Shown piece by piece: positions 35,736 through 44,735 of a stretch of 64,000 nucleotides of DNA (position 1 is the first letter of the stretch; each line of letters opens with the position of its first letter). The DNA lies in the NCBI GenBank assembly GCA_937981555.1, contig CALJOK010000025.1, positions 1 through 64,000 on the forward strand. The letters are read 5' to 3'. Source of the stretch: an uncultured Saprospiraceae bacterium (lineage in GTDB: Bacteria; Bacteroidota; Bacteroidia; Chitinophagales; Saprospiraceae). Below the pieces are notes generated by a model. That model was not told the origin of the DNA. It did no database searches and saw only the letters and a program-made list of their open reading frames with translations. A program made the translations under genes and the position numbers.

Positions 35736-37322
35736 TTATTGAAGCTGTTGTCTTTTCCTTTTTGAAAATCGAAAGAGTAAAATGGTCAAACCTAAAATAG
35801 CTAACCCATAAAGTATAACGGCCATTTTATTGTTGAGCCAAAGCCAAGCGATTTTTGAAGGCATTCTATTTTGTAGATGTTTAACTACGTTACCTGATTT
35901 GATCGCGTCTAATTGACCATCGAGTTGTAGTTGAATCGCTTCGTTATTTATTTTTAGTCGAGTCAATTGCAAATGCTCTGTAGGACGAAATCCTAAATAT
36001 TCAGACTCTTGTAGTTGAATAGCAAAATCATTTTCTCCGAGCGCATCTTTACTTTTGAAAATAATATTTCCGCTAAGAACACTACTTTTGAGTATTTGGT
36101 TTTCGGTAAAAAAACGAAGCGAATCCACTAAGATTAAATCTGCTCGGGTATCAATGTCAACACTATCTTGAAATAATAAATCCATGCTTAATGAATTTGT
36201 ACCAGCAGCAAAATCCAATTTGACTGGATTAAAATCTGGTGGTGAAGCGAACATTTTTCCTTCGATTAAATTTTCAGTTAGTTTAAAGTTATCACCATCA
36301 AGTATGCAATCAGAAGTTTCAAATTGCAAACTATCTTGAAATGAAAAACTTACTTTCGAAGCAGGTGATCGCTTAATATTTATCCGCAATGCTTTTTGAT
36401 CATTAGTCGGTAAAGAAAGATTAATCAAAGCATTCTTATCAATGAATAACTTGTCTAGTTTGCAAGCCTGAAAGATCATTTTATGACCTGTTTCTTTCGA
36501 GTTGCTTGGATTAATTTTTAGTTGTCCATTTGTTATTTGAGGAATCCATTCATTGATTTCGTCGGTGTCTTCATCGTAATTTGCTATCGCTAAGAGACTA
36601 GCAGGAGCATTCATTTTGCTAAAATCATAAACCCTTGCTTTCAATAATTTTTCATCATTCGCTATTGGATTTTCACTTTTGATAAATTTAAATCTAACAT
36701 GACTTAGCTCTAAATTTATTTCTGCTAATAATCCTTTTTGCGGTTGGAGCAACATTGGAATGATGATCAAAGCAGCAATTAAATAAATTGCACTTATGAC
36801 TAGCAACGAATTTTTTAAAATGAATTTTTTCCACTTCGGCGGTTCTTTTGGTTTTTCCCAATCTATATTTTCGCTGTCCAAATTGGTTACTAAATATTTT
36901 ATCCCTTGAGCAATATTCAAAAATGCATCATCCTCGCTATTCCAATATTTTTTATTGGTGATTGCTTTTCCTCCGTCTGGTAATATTTTTAATTGATGAT
37001 ATTCTGAATTATACAAACAGGGTCGAGCAATAATTGGAACAAGGATCGTATTTTTTTTATCCTTTAATTCAAAAGCTTTTTTCTCTACTTCATGACATTC
37101 ATCAGAAGCAATAAAATCTGCACTAAGGAGTAAAATAATAATATGCGCATCTTCCAAGAATTGATTCAATCCTTCTTTTACATCGCTACCCGGAAGTATT
37201 TTAGTTACATCTAATTGATTGATAAATCCTTCTTCTTTTAGCGCAAATAAATGTCGACTAAGTTTTTCTTTTATGGCTTCATCTTCAGGAGCGAAACCTA
37301 AAAACACATTCTTTTTTTCCAT
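35736..37322 (-). CDS. Membrane-anchored TIR-domain protein
   Basis: Residues 1-150 of this 528-residue protein are a bacterial TIR domain: NVFLGFAPEDEAIKEKLSRH, the LLLSADFIASDECHEVE strand/helix (65-80) with candidate catalytic Glu78 or Glu80, and PIIARPCLYN. A membrane helix follows at about 170-192. A ~290-residue domain with repeated LQFETSDCILDGDNF-like beta elements precedes a second helix near 495-520 and a Lys/Arg tail. Topology is therefore cytosolic TIR, extracytoplasmic sensor-like domain, cytosolic tail. TIR domains are NAD-cleaving enzymes or adaptors in immunity and signalling. The start codon directly follows the stop of the upstream gene (TAAATG), showing translational coupling. 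Confidence 0.85.
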   Translation of the reverse strand: MEKKNVFLGFAPEDEAIKEKLSRHLFALKEEGFINQLDVTKILPGSDVKEGLNQFLEDAHIIILLLSADFIASDECHEVEKKAFELKDKKNTILVPIIARPCLYNSEYHQLKILPDGGKAITNKKYWNSEDDAFLNIAQGIKYLVTNLDSENIDWEKPKEPPKWKKFILKNSLLVISAIYLIAALIIIPMLLQPQKGLLAEINLELSHVRFKFIKSENPIANDEKLLKARVYDFSKMNAPASLLAIANYDEDTDEINEWIPQITNGQLKINPSNSKETGHKMIFQACKLDKLFIDKNALINLSLPTNDQKALRINIKRSPASKVSFSFQDSLQFETSDCILDGDNFKLTENLIEGKMFASPPDFNPVKLDFAAGTNSLSMDLLFQDSVDIDTRADLILVDSLRFFTENQILKSSVLSGNIIFKSKDALGENDFAIQLQESEYLGFRPTEHLQLTRLKINNEAIQLQLDGQLDAIKSGNVVKHLQNRMPSKIAWLWLNNKMAVILYGLAILGLTILLFRFSKRKRQQLQ

Positions 37323-38120
37323 TTAGTTTTTTAGGTTTGGATGATGATAAAATGAAAAAGTATAAATTTCTTTATCGGTATTTCCCATGACTCGCCCAAT
37401 CAATTGGACTGTCAACCAACCTTCCCAATCTTGTTGAAGTGGAGAAGAGAAATTAGTTGGATCAATTTCGATTTTGAATGGCATTCCTCCAGGTTGTTCA
37501 CCTAGTCTAGTTTTATAAACCAACTTGTCTTTCTCTGGAGCAATTTCTAAAAATTGACCTTGATAAATTTTTACATTTATTTTGCGGAAATTTTTACCAG
37601 GACGAAAATAAGCGATGTAGGGATTTAGCGATTTTGGAAAAACAGTATGAAAAACAATGGCAGGAAAAAATGCCTGATCACTATCTTTTTGTTTAATCAA
37701 AACACCCAAATTATCGGAAGGAACATTTAATGATTTTAAAACTTTATCCACCGTCCAATCTTCAAAAACATTCCAATGACGTTTGGTTAAAAAAGGTTGT
37801 TTGGCTTCCATCCAATATTTTTCTTCAATCCGCATTTCTTGCGCACCTAGCCAAATGGGTAATGTATCAGGAGAATAAAAATGAATTTTTAATTGTTGTT
37901 TTTTCCCAAAAGTATATGCTTCAAAATCAGAATATAATGAAACTAATTCCAACGGTTGTTCACTCACTTCAAAAATAACTCCTCCCTCATATCGATTGCC
38001 TCGGTCATTTTTTTGTTTCCAAAATTTATCAATCACTTGAGCAGTTATCGAATGATAGCCACCAAAGGAAAGCATAAAAAGCAAAGCAATTTTTGGAAAA
38101 AGGTTAGTCTGTTGTAACAT
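37323..38120 (-). CDS. Secreted protein of unknown function, first gene of the TIR operon
   Basis: The 265-residue protein has a hydrophobic leader ending HSITAQ (about 1-28) and no further membrane segment. The mature part is beta-rich and aromatic (NRYEGGVIFEVSEQPLELVS, YEGWLTVQLIG-like end) with no motif I can name. Its stop codon abuts the start codon of the TIR gene, so the two products are made together. A periplasmic partner or ligand of the TIR protein's outer domain is a reasonable guess but unsupported by homology. Confidence 0.75.
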   Translation of the reverse strand: MLQQTNLFPKIALLFMLSFGGYHSITAQVIDKFWKQKNDRGNRYEGGVIFEVSEQPLELVSLYSDFEAYTFGKKQQLKIHFYSPDTLPIWLGAQEMRIEEKYWMEAKQPFLTKRHWNVFEDWTVDKVLKSLNVPSDNLGVLIKQKDSDQAFFPAIVFHTVFPKSLNPYIAYFRPGKNFRKINVKIYQGQFLEIAPEKDKLVYKTRLGEQPGGMPFKIEIDPTNFSSPLQQDWEGWLTVQLIGRVMGNTDKEIYTFSFYHHPNLKN

Positions 38121-38284
38121 GTTGTTTCTATTTGGTCTATGAAGTAAAGGTTGTTTTGTAAAAGCGATTTTATAGCTTTTGACTTGGTATTAAACTATTT
38201 TATAATTTAAATAGTTCTCTAAAGTTAATATTTTTTATAGAATAATAAGTTGTATTTTAATGAGTTTGGCAAATTTTAATTTTT

Positions 38285-38336
38285 AAAAACCGAACATGAG
38301 AAGTAAATATTTTAAATACTTACAACACATGCTCGG
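38285..38336 (-). terminator. Terminator of the subtilase-VWA gene
   Basis: On the minus strand, 38336-38328 pairs with 38298-38290 (9 bp with one G-U) and AAGTA with TACTT inside, followed by five T residues. It separates the subtilase-VWA gene from the three-gene TIR unit downstream. Confidence 0.65.
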
Positions 38337-38349
38337 AGTAATTCAAATC

Positions 38350-41300
38350 CTAATCTTCTTCTAAGATATCATCATAAGCCTTGATTAAAGTTCCATATTG
38401 AACTTTAAGGTTGGCTAATAAACTAGCTGAGAAATTAGTCGACGATCGATTCTTGCAGTATTTCTTTAAACATTCAATGATGCCATTGACGTTGATTCCT
38501 TTCTTTCGCAATCGCTCTTTCATCTCCTTGGATAAATTCTTATCACTTAGCAAACAACTGATGAGCTTGCAAAATTCTTCTCTTCCTTTATCTCCTTCAT
38601 TCGGATTTCCGCTTTCAGGATTTGGTCTATTTCCACCTGTCCAAACTGCGCCAGTTCTCACTTGTTCTCTCGTGAATTTTCGACCTCGTATAGTTGTTCC
38701 ATTTGCCATCACTCTAAATCGGTAAACTCCTGAACTGTCAGTTTTAACTTTGGTAACATATTCTCCTTCGCCTACTTTGACAAAAGAAACTACACTTTGC
38801 TTTCCAGTTGGATCAACCATTTCAGCAGTAACAGATGCAGGTTTATTCAAAGGAATCCCATATTGAGACAGTTGAACTTTTACTTGAATAGTTGCACCAG
38901 GTTCATAGTGATCTTGTGTTAAGAAAGTATGCATTTTCAAATTGGAGTAAGCATGAATCAATAAAGTATACGGAACTCCTTTTGATGATCTTCTCGAACT
39001 ACTTGCATCGATATGAGTCGCAGCAGTTTGATAAGAACTATGTTGAGAATATTTTTCATTCATTCTTAAAATTGCTTGCCATTTTCCTTCTCGTTCACCT
39101 GCACCAATTGGCAATGGTAAAGTCAATCTATAAAACGCGACATTGTTTCCATAACTATGTTCCAAGCCTGGCAAGGAAGCACTATGAGCTGGAGTCAAAA
39201 TTTGACCGTTTGGAGTTTCCAAATGAAAGTCAATAAGCTGAGGTCTTGGCAACATCAGAATGATATCAGAAGTAATATCTGCTTCATTCAAGTTGAATGG
39301 AATTCGATGCTCTTGACCTGCGAATAAAGTTCCGTCTGGATCAACTACCACTTCTTCATTATTGACGCCTGCTAAAATTTGCAAGAAATATTTAGCCAAT
39401 TTGAAAATGCTATTTTCATCTAAATTATCAGTCAATAATAAATATCCACCATTAGAATTAACAATCGAATTAAGTGCTGATGGTTTGATGTTTTCTGCTT
39501 TTCCGAGACCAATTGCGAATACTCGATCATTGATTTGATCAGCGACATCTGCAATGTATTTTGGAGCGGTCTCATGACCGTCAGTAAATACGACAATTGA
39601 TTTTGAATCATATCCATTGACTGGGTTTAATCTCAATTGTGCTCTTTCGAGACCATCTCCAATAGCTGTCATACCATTTATGTTTGGAGAAAAACCTGAG
39701 ATCGCAGATTTGATCGAAGTCCGATCTACATCAAAAGGAGAAACTGGCCCCAATGGTCCAACCAATGAAAGTACATCATGTGGACTTTGATCAAAAGAAA
39801 CAATTCCTAAACCATTTCCTTCTTGAATTACATCTGCTAAAATATTAGCAGAAAATCGTAACACATCAATTCTTTTGGAGTTTCCAATTCCTGAAGGAGA
39901 ATCCATACTTCCTGATTGGTCAAGTGAAAGCATCAAAGCTGCAGTAGGTCTTGCGATCGTATTTGCGGTAATTGGGATAATCCATTCTTGCTCAGTTTGA
40001 GGATTGGTGACGGTAACGGAAAAACCATCCTCTGGCAAAATCGAATCACCATCACTCGTTCCAGTATAAGTTACCCAGAGATAAACTTCTCGAACTAAAT
40101 TAGCATCAGTCGAAGTGCCAATAGATTCTGATGTACCTAGCGGAGTATCAAAAGGAACTCCTGGAGATGTCATATTAAAATCTGCACTCCATAAACTTTT
40201 AACATTAAATCTTACTGCTCGTGCTGCTTGCTCTCCTTCAGGGATATCATTAAAATTCAAATTAGTCGTAACCAATTCAATATCCCATCCTGCTTCACGA
40301 ACAGCTGCCGCTGCATCAATTCTTCCAAAACCATAGAATTCACTAAATACAGGATTGCCATCGTAAGCTGCTTGATTGGAAAAGTTTCCATTGATATCTT
40401 GCCATCTTCCACTTGCATTAGTTTCACTTGGATTGATTTTGACTGCAGTATTTCGCATCAAATCTCTTACTTGAGTCCACGTCAATTGAGGGTTAGCAGA
40501 AAGCATCAATGCTGCTGTTCCTGCACAAAGTGGAGTGGCATGAGAGGTGCCTCCAAAGTTACTTCGGTAGTCTCGCGCTGCTGCAAAAACAGTTGTACCG
40601 TTTGGATGACTGTTAAATAAGTTTCTATTTAAAGTCACTTGGTTAGTACCATTATTAATTGCAGTTATCACATGCGATTCTGTATTTCCATTTCCAGGGT
40701 TACCTAACATGATCGCTTGACCATTAGACATTCCTGCTACGGTGTTTACGAAAACAGAATTTGTTCCTGCGTTAGCATTCGCAGTCAAAGTAGTTTGAGC
40801 AGTTGGTCTTCCAACGGTACCATGTCCTTCTGGAGCAGAAGTAGGTGTTGCTGTAAATGGTGCAAAATTTCCATTAGGATTATGCAACGGACTGCCACCA
40901 ATGTATGCATCATGACTTGGTGCACAAAACTCAGTTACTGAACTAAAGTTACTGTAACTAGCTTGAATTTCAGTTACTCCATCATTGCCCAAAGTTGAAG
41001 CAGCAATAGAAAAACATTTATTGTACATTCCCCAAGGTCGATCAAAAGTAAGGTCATTATCACTCCCAGCATTTGCTGCAGAAAAGAAAAGTAAAGTTCC
41101 TTTCCCTCCTCGACCTTGATCTGTCAAAGCATCAAATACTGCTGCCATCGTTCCTGAAATTGGATTGCCAACTGAAGAACCTAAAGCAATACTACTTGAA
41201 ATAACATCCGCTCCTGGAGTAATTTGAGTTGGGAAATCCTCAATGTCACTTTCAGGATCAAGTCCACCTGCCCACAAATACATGTCTGCATATTTGGCTT

Positions 41301-42537
41301 CATTTCCACTTCTTCGCAAAGCGATTATTCGAGCATTTCCTGCAACTCCTGCTACTCCTTCATTTGTTCCAGCAATGCCAGAAATATTATTAGTAGAAGA
41401 GGCCGCTGCACTTGCACACGACGTTCCATGTCCACTACTTAAAGTATTATTGTTTGGAACCATGTTGGCAAAATCAAATGCTTGGTAAATTTTTGAACTA
41501 CCATCACTTACTGTTCCATTGAAATCTGGATGATTAGGATCAACTCCCGAATCTACAATTCCAATAATTACTTCCGAACTTCCAAAGGTTCGATTGACAT
41601 TTATATTTCTAAGAAATTGCCATGCGTCTGGTGTGTTGATCAGTTGGTGATCCCATTGTTCTGGGAATAAAAAATCAGTTGGGTTAATGGCATCTTCTAC
41701 TATCGTAGATTCAAAACTTGGTTCTGCAAATTCTACTTCATTCAACTCCGCCAACTTATTGATCAGCTCAAAAATGTGATAGGTTGGAACATCTCCAGTT
41801 GTGAGATGATAGAAATTTCCTAAAACAGAAATCTTCCGTTTAATGTTCAATTTATAATTACCTGCCATTTTTTTTACTTCAGCCTCGGAAACATGCTCTT
41901 CAAATTTTATCATGATTTCGTTGGTCAAAAGTGTCACTTGGTCTTCTGAAATATTTACGATTGGCAAGGCAGTATTGCTTTCTTCTTTTTCGATACTACT
42001 ACAAATTTTCATTCGTTCTTCTTTTGAAGATCCTGCGGGGAATTTGCAAATGAAGATTCCGCTGTTAAGGAAATTTTCAGGTTGCTTCTCCATTTCCAAT
42101 TGATGTTCCTTAGCCAAGTTTTGAGCAATACTTTTTCTACTAGCAGAGATAAGATATACTTTCTGTTTGCCTTGTGAACCTCGTGCCGTTTTTTCAGGAA
42201 TTTTGATGGCGATTCTATTTTCATCAGGAGAGAAAGGAACTTTTACTTTACCTCGATAATAGAATGGCGTACCTTTTTTTAATAAAATAAAAAGCTCCAA
42301 TTGGTCAGAGCCATCGACTCGTACTTTTCTTTTTTCTTCTTCAAAAGGTTTTTTGGAAATAGTCAACACGTACTCGCCTTTTGGAATTTTCTTTTCCGAA
42401 GTGTAATGACCTTTTTTGTTTTCACAATTTAGAACGTACTCCTTCTTTCTTGAAGTTAATACTACTTCAGCATTCGAGATGGGAAGTTTTTCTGAGTTCA
42501 AAACTTGAACTTTGAATTTTGGTTTTTTGATTTTCAT
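38350..42537 (-). CDS. Giant S8 (subtilisin-like) peptidase with VWA domain
   Basis: The 1395-residue protein opens with a carboxypeptidase-regulatory-like domain (KVQVLNSEKLPISNAEVVLT) without a signal peptide. The S8 catalytic triad is complete: Asp329 (GIVDSGVDPNHPDF), His370 (SSGHGTSCA) and Ser665 (GGTSHATP), with a ~300-residue span between His and Ser that includes a beta-rich insert (near 570-650). A VWA domain follows with a MIDAS-type DQSGSM at 873-878 and VVFTDGHE. Further beta domains and a short helical tail end the protein. No T9SS domain is visible. VWA domains bind protein partners through a metal. It is upstream of the TIR operon but behind a terminator. Confidence 0.88.
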   Translation of the reverse strand: MKIKKPKFKVQVLNSEKLPISNAEVVLTSRKKEYVLNCENKKGHYTSEKKIPKGEYVLTISKKPFEEEKRKVRVDGSDQLELFILLKKGTPFYYRGKVKVPFSPDENRIAIKIPEKTARGSQGKQKVYLISASRKSIAQNLAKEHQLEMEKQPENFLNSGIFICKFPAGSSKEERMKICSSIEKEESNTALPIVNISEDQVTLLTNEIMIKFEEHVSEAEVKKMAGNYKLNIKRKISVLGNFYHLTTGDVPTYHIFELINKLAELNEVEFAEPSFESTIVEDAINPTDFLFPEQWDHQLINTPDAWQFLRNINVNRTFGSSEVIIGIVDSGVDPNHPDFNGTVSDGSSKIYQAFDFANMVPNNNTLSSGHGTSCASAAASSTNNISGIAGTNEGVAGVAGNARIIALRRSGNEAKYADMYLWAGGLDPESDIEDFPTQITPGADVISSSIALGSSVGNPISGTMAAVFDALTDQGRGGKGTLLFFSAANAGSDNDLTFDRPWGMYNKCFSIAASTLGNDGVTEIQASYSNFSSVTEFCAPSHDAYIGGSPLHNPNGNFAPFTATPTSAPEGHGTVGRPTAQTTLTANANAGTNSVFVNTVAGMSNGQAIMLGNPGNGNTESHVITAINNGTNQVTLNRNLFNSHPNGTTVFAAARDYRSNFGGTSHATPLCAGTAALMLSANPQLTWTQVRDLMRNTAVKINPSETNASGRWQDINGNFSNQAAYDGNPVFSEFYGFGRIDAAAAVREAGWDIELVTTNLNFNDIPEGEQAARAVRFNVKSLWSADFNMTSPGVPFDTPLGTSESIGTSTDANLVREVYLWVTYTGTSDGDSILPEDGFSVTVTNPQTEQEWIIPITANTIARPTAALMLSLDQSGSMDSPSGIGNSKRIDVLRFSANILADVIQEGNGLGIVSFDQSPHDVLSLVGPLGPVSPFDVDRTSIKSAISGFSPNINGMTAIGDGLERAQLRLNPVNGYDSKSIVVFTDGHETAPKYIADVADQINDRVFAIGLGKAENIKPSALNSIVNSNGGYLLLTDNLDENSIFKLAKYFLQILAGVNNEEVVVDPDGTLFAGQEHRIPFNLNEADITSDIILMLPRPQLIDFHLETPNGQILTPAHSASLPGLEHSYGNNVAFYRLTLPLPIGAGEREGKWQAILRMNEKYSQHSSYQTAATHIDASSSRRSSKGVPYTLLIHAYSNLKMHTFLTQDHYEPGATIQVKVQLSQYGIPLNKPASVTAEMVDPTGKQSVVSFVKVGEGEYVTKVKTDSSGVYRFRVMANGTTIRGRKFTREQVRTGAVWTGGNRPNPESGNPNEGDKGREEFCKLISCLLSDKNLSKEMKERLRKKGINVNGIIECLKKYCKNRSSTNFSASLLANLKVQYGTLIKAYDDILEED

Positions 42538-42981
42538 CGGTATTTTTTTAAGATTTTGGAAAAAAGTCTAACAAGTATTTCACTAAAAGAAAATACATTT
42601 GACTGCAATGTTCTTTTGTGAAAGCACCTGTTAGAACAAATAAAAAATTTGGTTTTTTGGCGCATAAGGCCATCGTTAAGGGTAGATAGGTACTGGGATT
42701 AAATACTGTTGTTGTTAGTGTTTTTAAAAATAAATTGTAGTGTGAGGAGGTTGGTTATTAGGTTTGTAGTAATAGAGGTAATGGTAGAAAAAGATATTTC
42801 AAGAAATGATGATTTTTTTTAATTTATTTTTCGGAAGTATTTCTAAGAGGGGAGATGCTTGAATTTGAAGAGGAGGGACATTGGCGTAAAATAAAAATCC
42901 CGAACTTTCTAATTGAAAGTTCGGGATGATTTCAGTCTTCTTTTTTTGAAAAAAGAAAACATTTAGAATTAAAAATTTGAC
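42538..42981. other. 444-bp intergenic region
   Basis: The region upstream of the subtilase-VWA gene holds no reading frame, RNA gene or repeat I can support. The only clear element is the terminator at its right end. Confidence 0.6.
42893..42927 (-). terminator. Terminator, 31-nt hairpin family copy 1
   Basis: ATCCCGAACTTTC (42897-42909) pairs perfectly with 42915-42927 (13 bp, 5-nt loop), followed on the minus strand by five T residues. It ends the second T9SS paralog. Three relatives lie behind the next genes. Confidence 0.85.
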
Positions 42982-44364
42982 TTACTTTTTCACAAAAGAA
43001 GTATTTAAAATTTTGCTTTTATTAATAGCAGAAAGTCTATAGAAACCAGCTGGAAGATTGTCAACTGAGAAAGTTGATGATCCAGAAGAAATAGAAAATG
43101 AATTAATTACTTTTCCATAAAAATCATAGATCGCTATCGTAGTTTCACCGTCCCAATTTTCAGGAAGGTTAAGATTTAATTCTCTTACGGTAGGATTTGG
43201 GTAGACTTGGATTTCATCTCTATCCGCCTTAAATGCTATCGCAATCATATCAGAGTAAGACTTGTCACCATTGAAATCTACTTGAAGTAATCTATAATAG
43301 TTTAGTCCATCATTAGGAGATTCATCTACCCAGTTATAATAAGATTCCAATGTAGTTGTTCCTCTACCATCTATTTCGGTCATCTCTTTAAAGTCAATAC
43401 CGTTCGTGCTTTTTTCTACTGCGAAATAATCATTATTAGTTTCAGAAGCAGTTACCCATTGAAGGTCGATAGTATTTACTTTAGGTCTTCCTTTGAAAAA
43501 AGTTAATTCAACAGGTAAGATATTAACTGCAGCAAGTAGCGAAATTTCGTAACCGGAATACTCCGTATTACCGGCCGTGCTGCTTAGACCAAGCCAATTT
43601 AGACCACCTGAACCAGGAGATGCAAGAATGGCTATTTTGGCATTCAAAATATTTTCTGCAAGAGTGGCAGCTGATGTAAATGGTACCCCTGTTCCATCAA
43701 ATATAGCATTATCATATTCTCCAGTCCCATCACCTACGGCCATTGCAGTAGCGCTACCTGCAGGTGAATTTGTAGCAGTCAATCCTGTTGGTATACTGGT
43801 TCCCGTTTCAGGGTTTAAAGAAGGATTAGGCTGAGGGTTAGTAGCAAAATTACCAGACACCGCATTCAAGATAAATATAAAGTTAGGATTTGCAGAAGGA
43901 TCCGATCCTCCAGTACCATCAATATCTTGAAACACAATAACTTGATCACCAGAAAAAGTGAAATCTAACGAGCCAGTAATCAAAGCATCAGTATGAGAAG
44001 AAAATTGTGGCTCAGGAGTAGAACCTCCATATTGAAATACAGCTCCTGCATCTATGGCTGATGTCGCAACAAATTTTGTTGCTCCTTCTGGACAACTTGT
44101 ATATGTAGGTGCAGAGGTGAGGTCTGTGAAAGTCCTTGTATCAGGAAAAACGCCACAATCAGTAAAGTAAATAGTTGTTCCTACTACTAAGTCAACAAAG
44201 GTCACAAAAATGAATTTATCATCCTCATCAATTTGCAATACCATAATATCACCTGGAGCTAAGACAGTCCCTTGCCCAGAGGAAGTAAAAGAAAAACTAA
44301 AGGCTAGCAGGAATATAAAAGAAAGCCTTCTAATAAAAAGAGTTGTTGTTGTAAAATTTTTCAT
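42982..44364 (-). CDS. T9SS-exported beta-rich protein, paralog 1
   Basis: This is a 460-residue protein when started at ATG 44364. The frame continues 27 codons upstream, but only this Met is followed directly by a signal peptide (FLLAFSFSFTSSGQ). The mature part begins GTVLAPGDIMVLQIDEDDKF, then FVDLVVGTTIYFTDCG, a domain common in secreted Bacteroidota proteins and related to lamin-tail-like folds. The end has the interdomain LQWVTASETNNDYFAVEKS and a type A T9SS sorting signal (VYPNPTVRELNLNLPENWDG). It is exported to the surface or medium; function is unknown. It is a tandem duplicate of the next gene. Confidence 0.82.
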   Translation of the reverse strand: MKNFTTTTLFIRRLSFIFLLAFSFSFTSSGQGTVLAPGDIMVLQIDEDDKFIFVTFVDLVVGTTIYFTDCGVFPDTRTFTDLTSAPTYTSCPEGATKFVATSAIDAGAVFQYGGSTPEPQFSSHTDALITGSLDFTFSGDQVIVFQDIDGTGGSDPSANPNFIFILNAVSGNFATNPQPNPSLNPETGTSIPTGLTATNSPAGSATAMAVGDGTGEYDNAIFDGTGVPFTSAATLAENILNAKIAILASPGSGGLNWLGLSSTAGNTEYSGYEISLLAAVNILPVELTFFKGRPKVNTIDLQWVTASETNNDYFAVEKSTNGIDFKEMTEIDGRGTTTLESYYNWVDESPNDGLNYYRLLQVDFNGDKSYSDMIAIAFKADRDEIQVYPNPTVRELNLNLPENWDGETTIAIYDFYGKVINSFSISSGSSTFSVDNLPAGFYRLSAINKSKILNTSFVKK

Positions 44365-44735
44365 GGTTAACTTAAATTTTAGTGTGAAAATTACTTTGAA
44401 TATTCGAAAATTACTTGTCTCATACATACATTTATGTAAAGACAAATAGAGAAATTATAGTGACTATTGGCTAAAGGATATTACCCTGGTTATTGTATTT
44501 GGGGAAGTTTAGATTGGTACTTTAAACGGAATTGGAATGAAAATGTATTGGATGATTTCTTTAAGGTTATTGCCATTTGGAATTTGGGTATACCTTATAA
44601 ACTTATACAAAGCTAAGAAATAAAATTTCTAAAAAAGCATTTTTTTGATAAAAACATCCCTGATTTTCAATTAGAAAATTTAGGATGTTTTTATGTTTTT
44701 TTGATAAATAAAGGAAAATGTTTTGTTAATCGAAA
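44365..44735. other. Intergenic region with duplicated leader and terminator
   Basis: 44500-44620 resembles 46340-46450, the leader of the other paralog (shared words GGAATTGGAA, TTTAAGGTTAT, TTTGGGTATACCTT). A minus-strand -7-like TAGCTTTG lies at 44615-44608, without a clear -33 TTG. The terminator of the other paralog is at 44650-44692. Confidence 0.6.
44650..44692 (-). terminator. Terminator, 31-nt hairpin family copy 2
   Basis: The outer stem 44650-44659 with 44683-44692 (10 bp) and inner ATTTTC (44663-44668) with GAAAAT (44674-44679) are separated by a small internal loop. Positions 44656-44686 align over 31 nt with the hairpins at 42897, 46694 and 48972. Confidence 0.75.
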
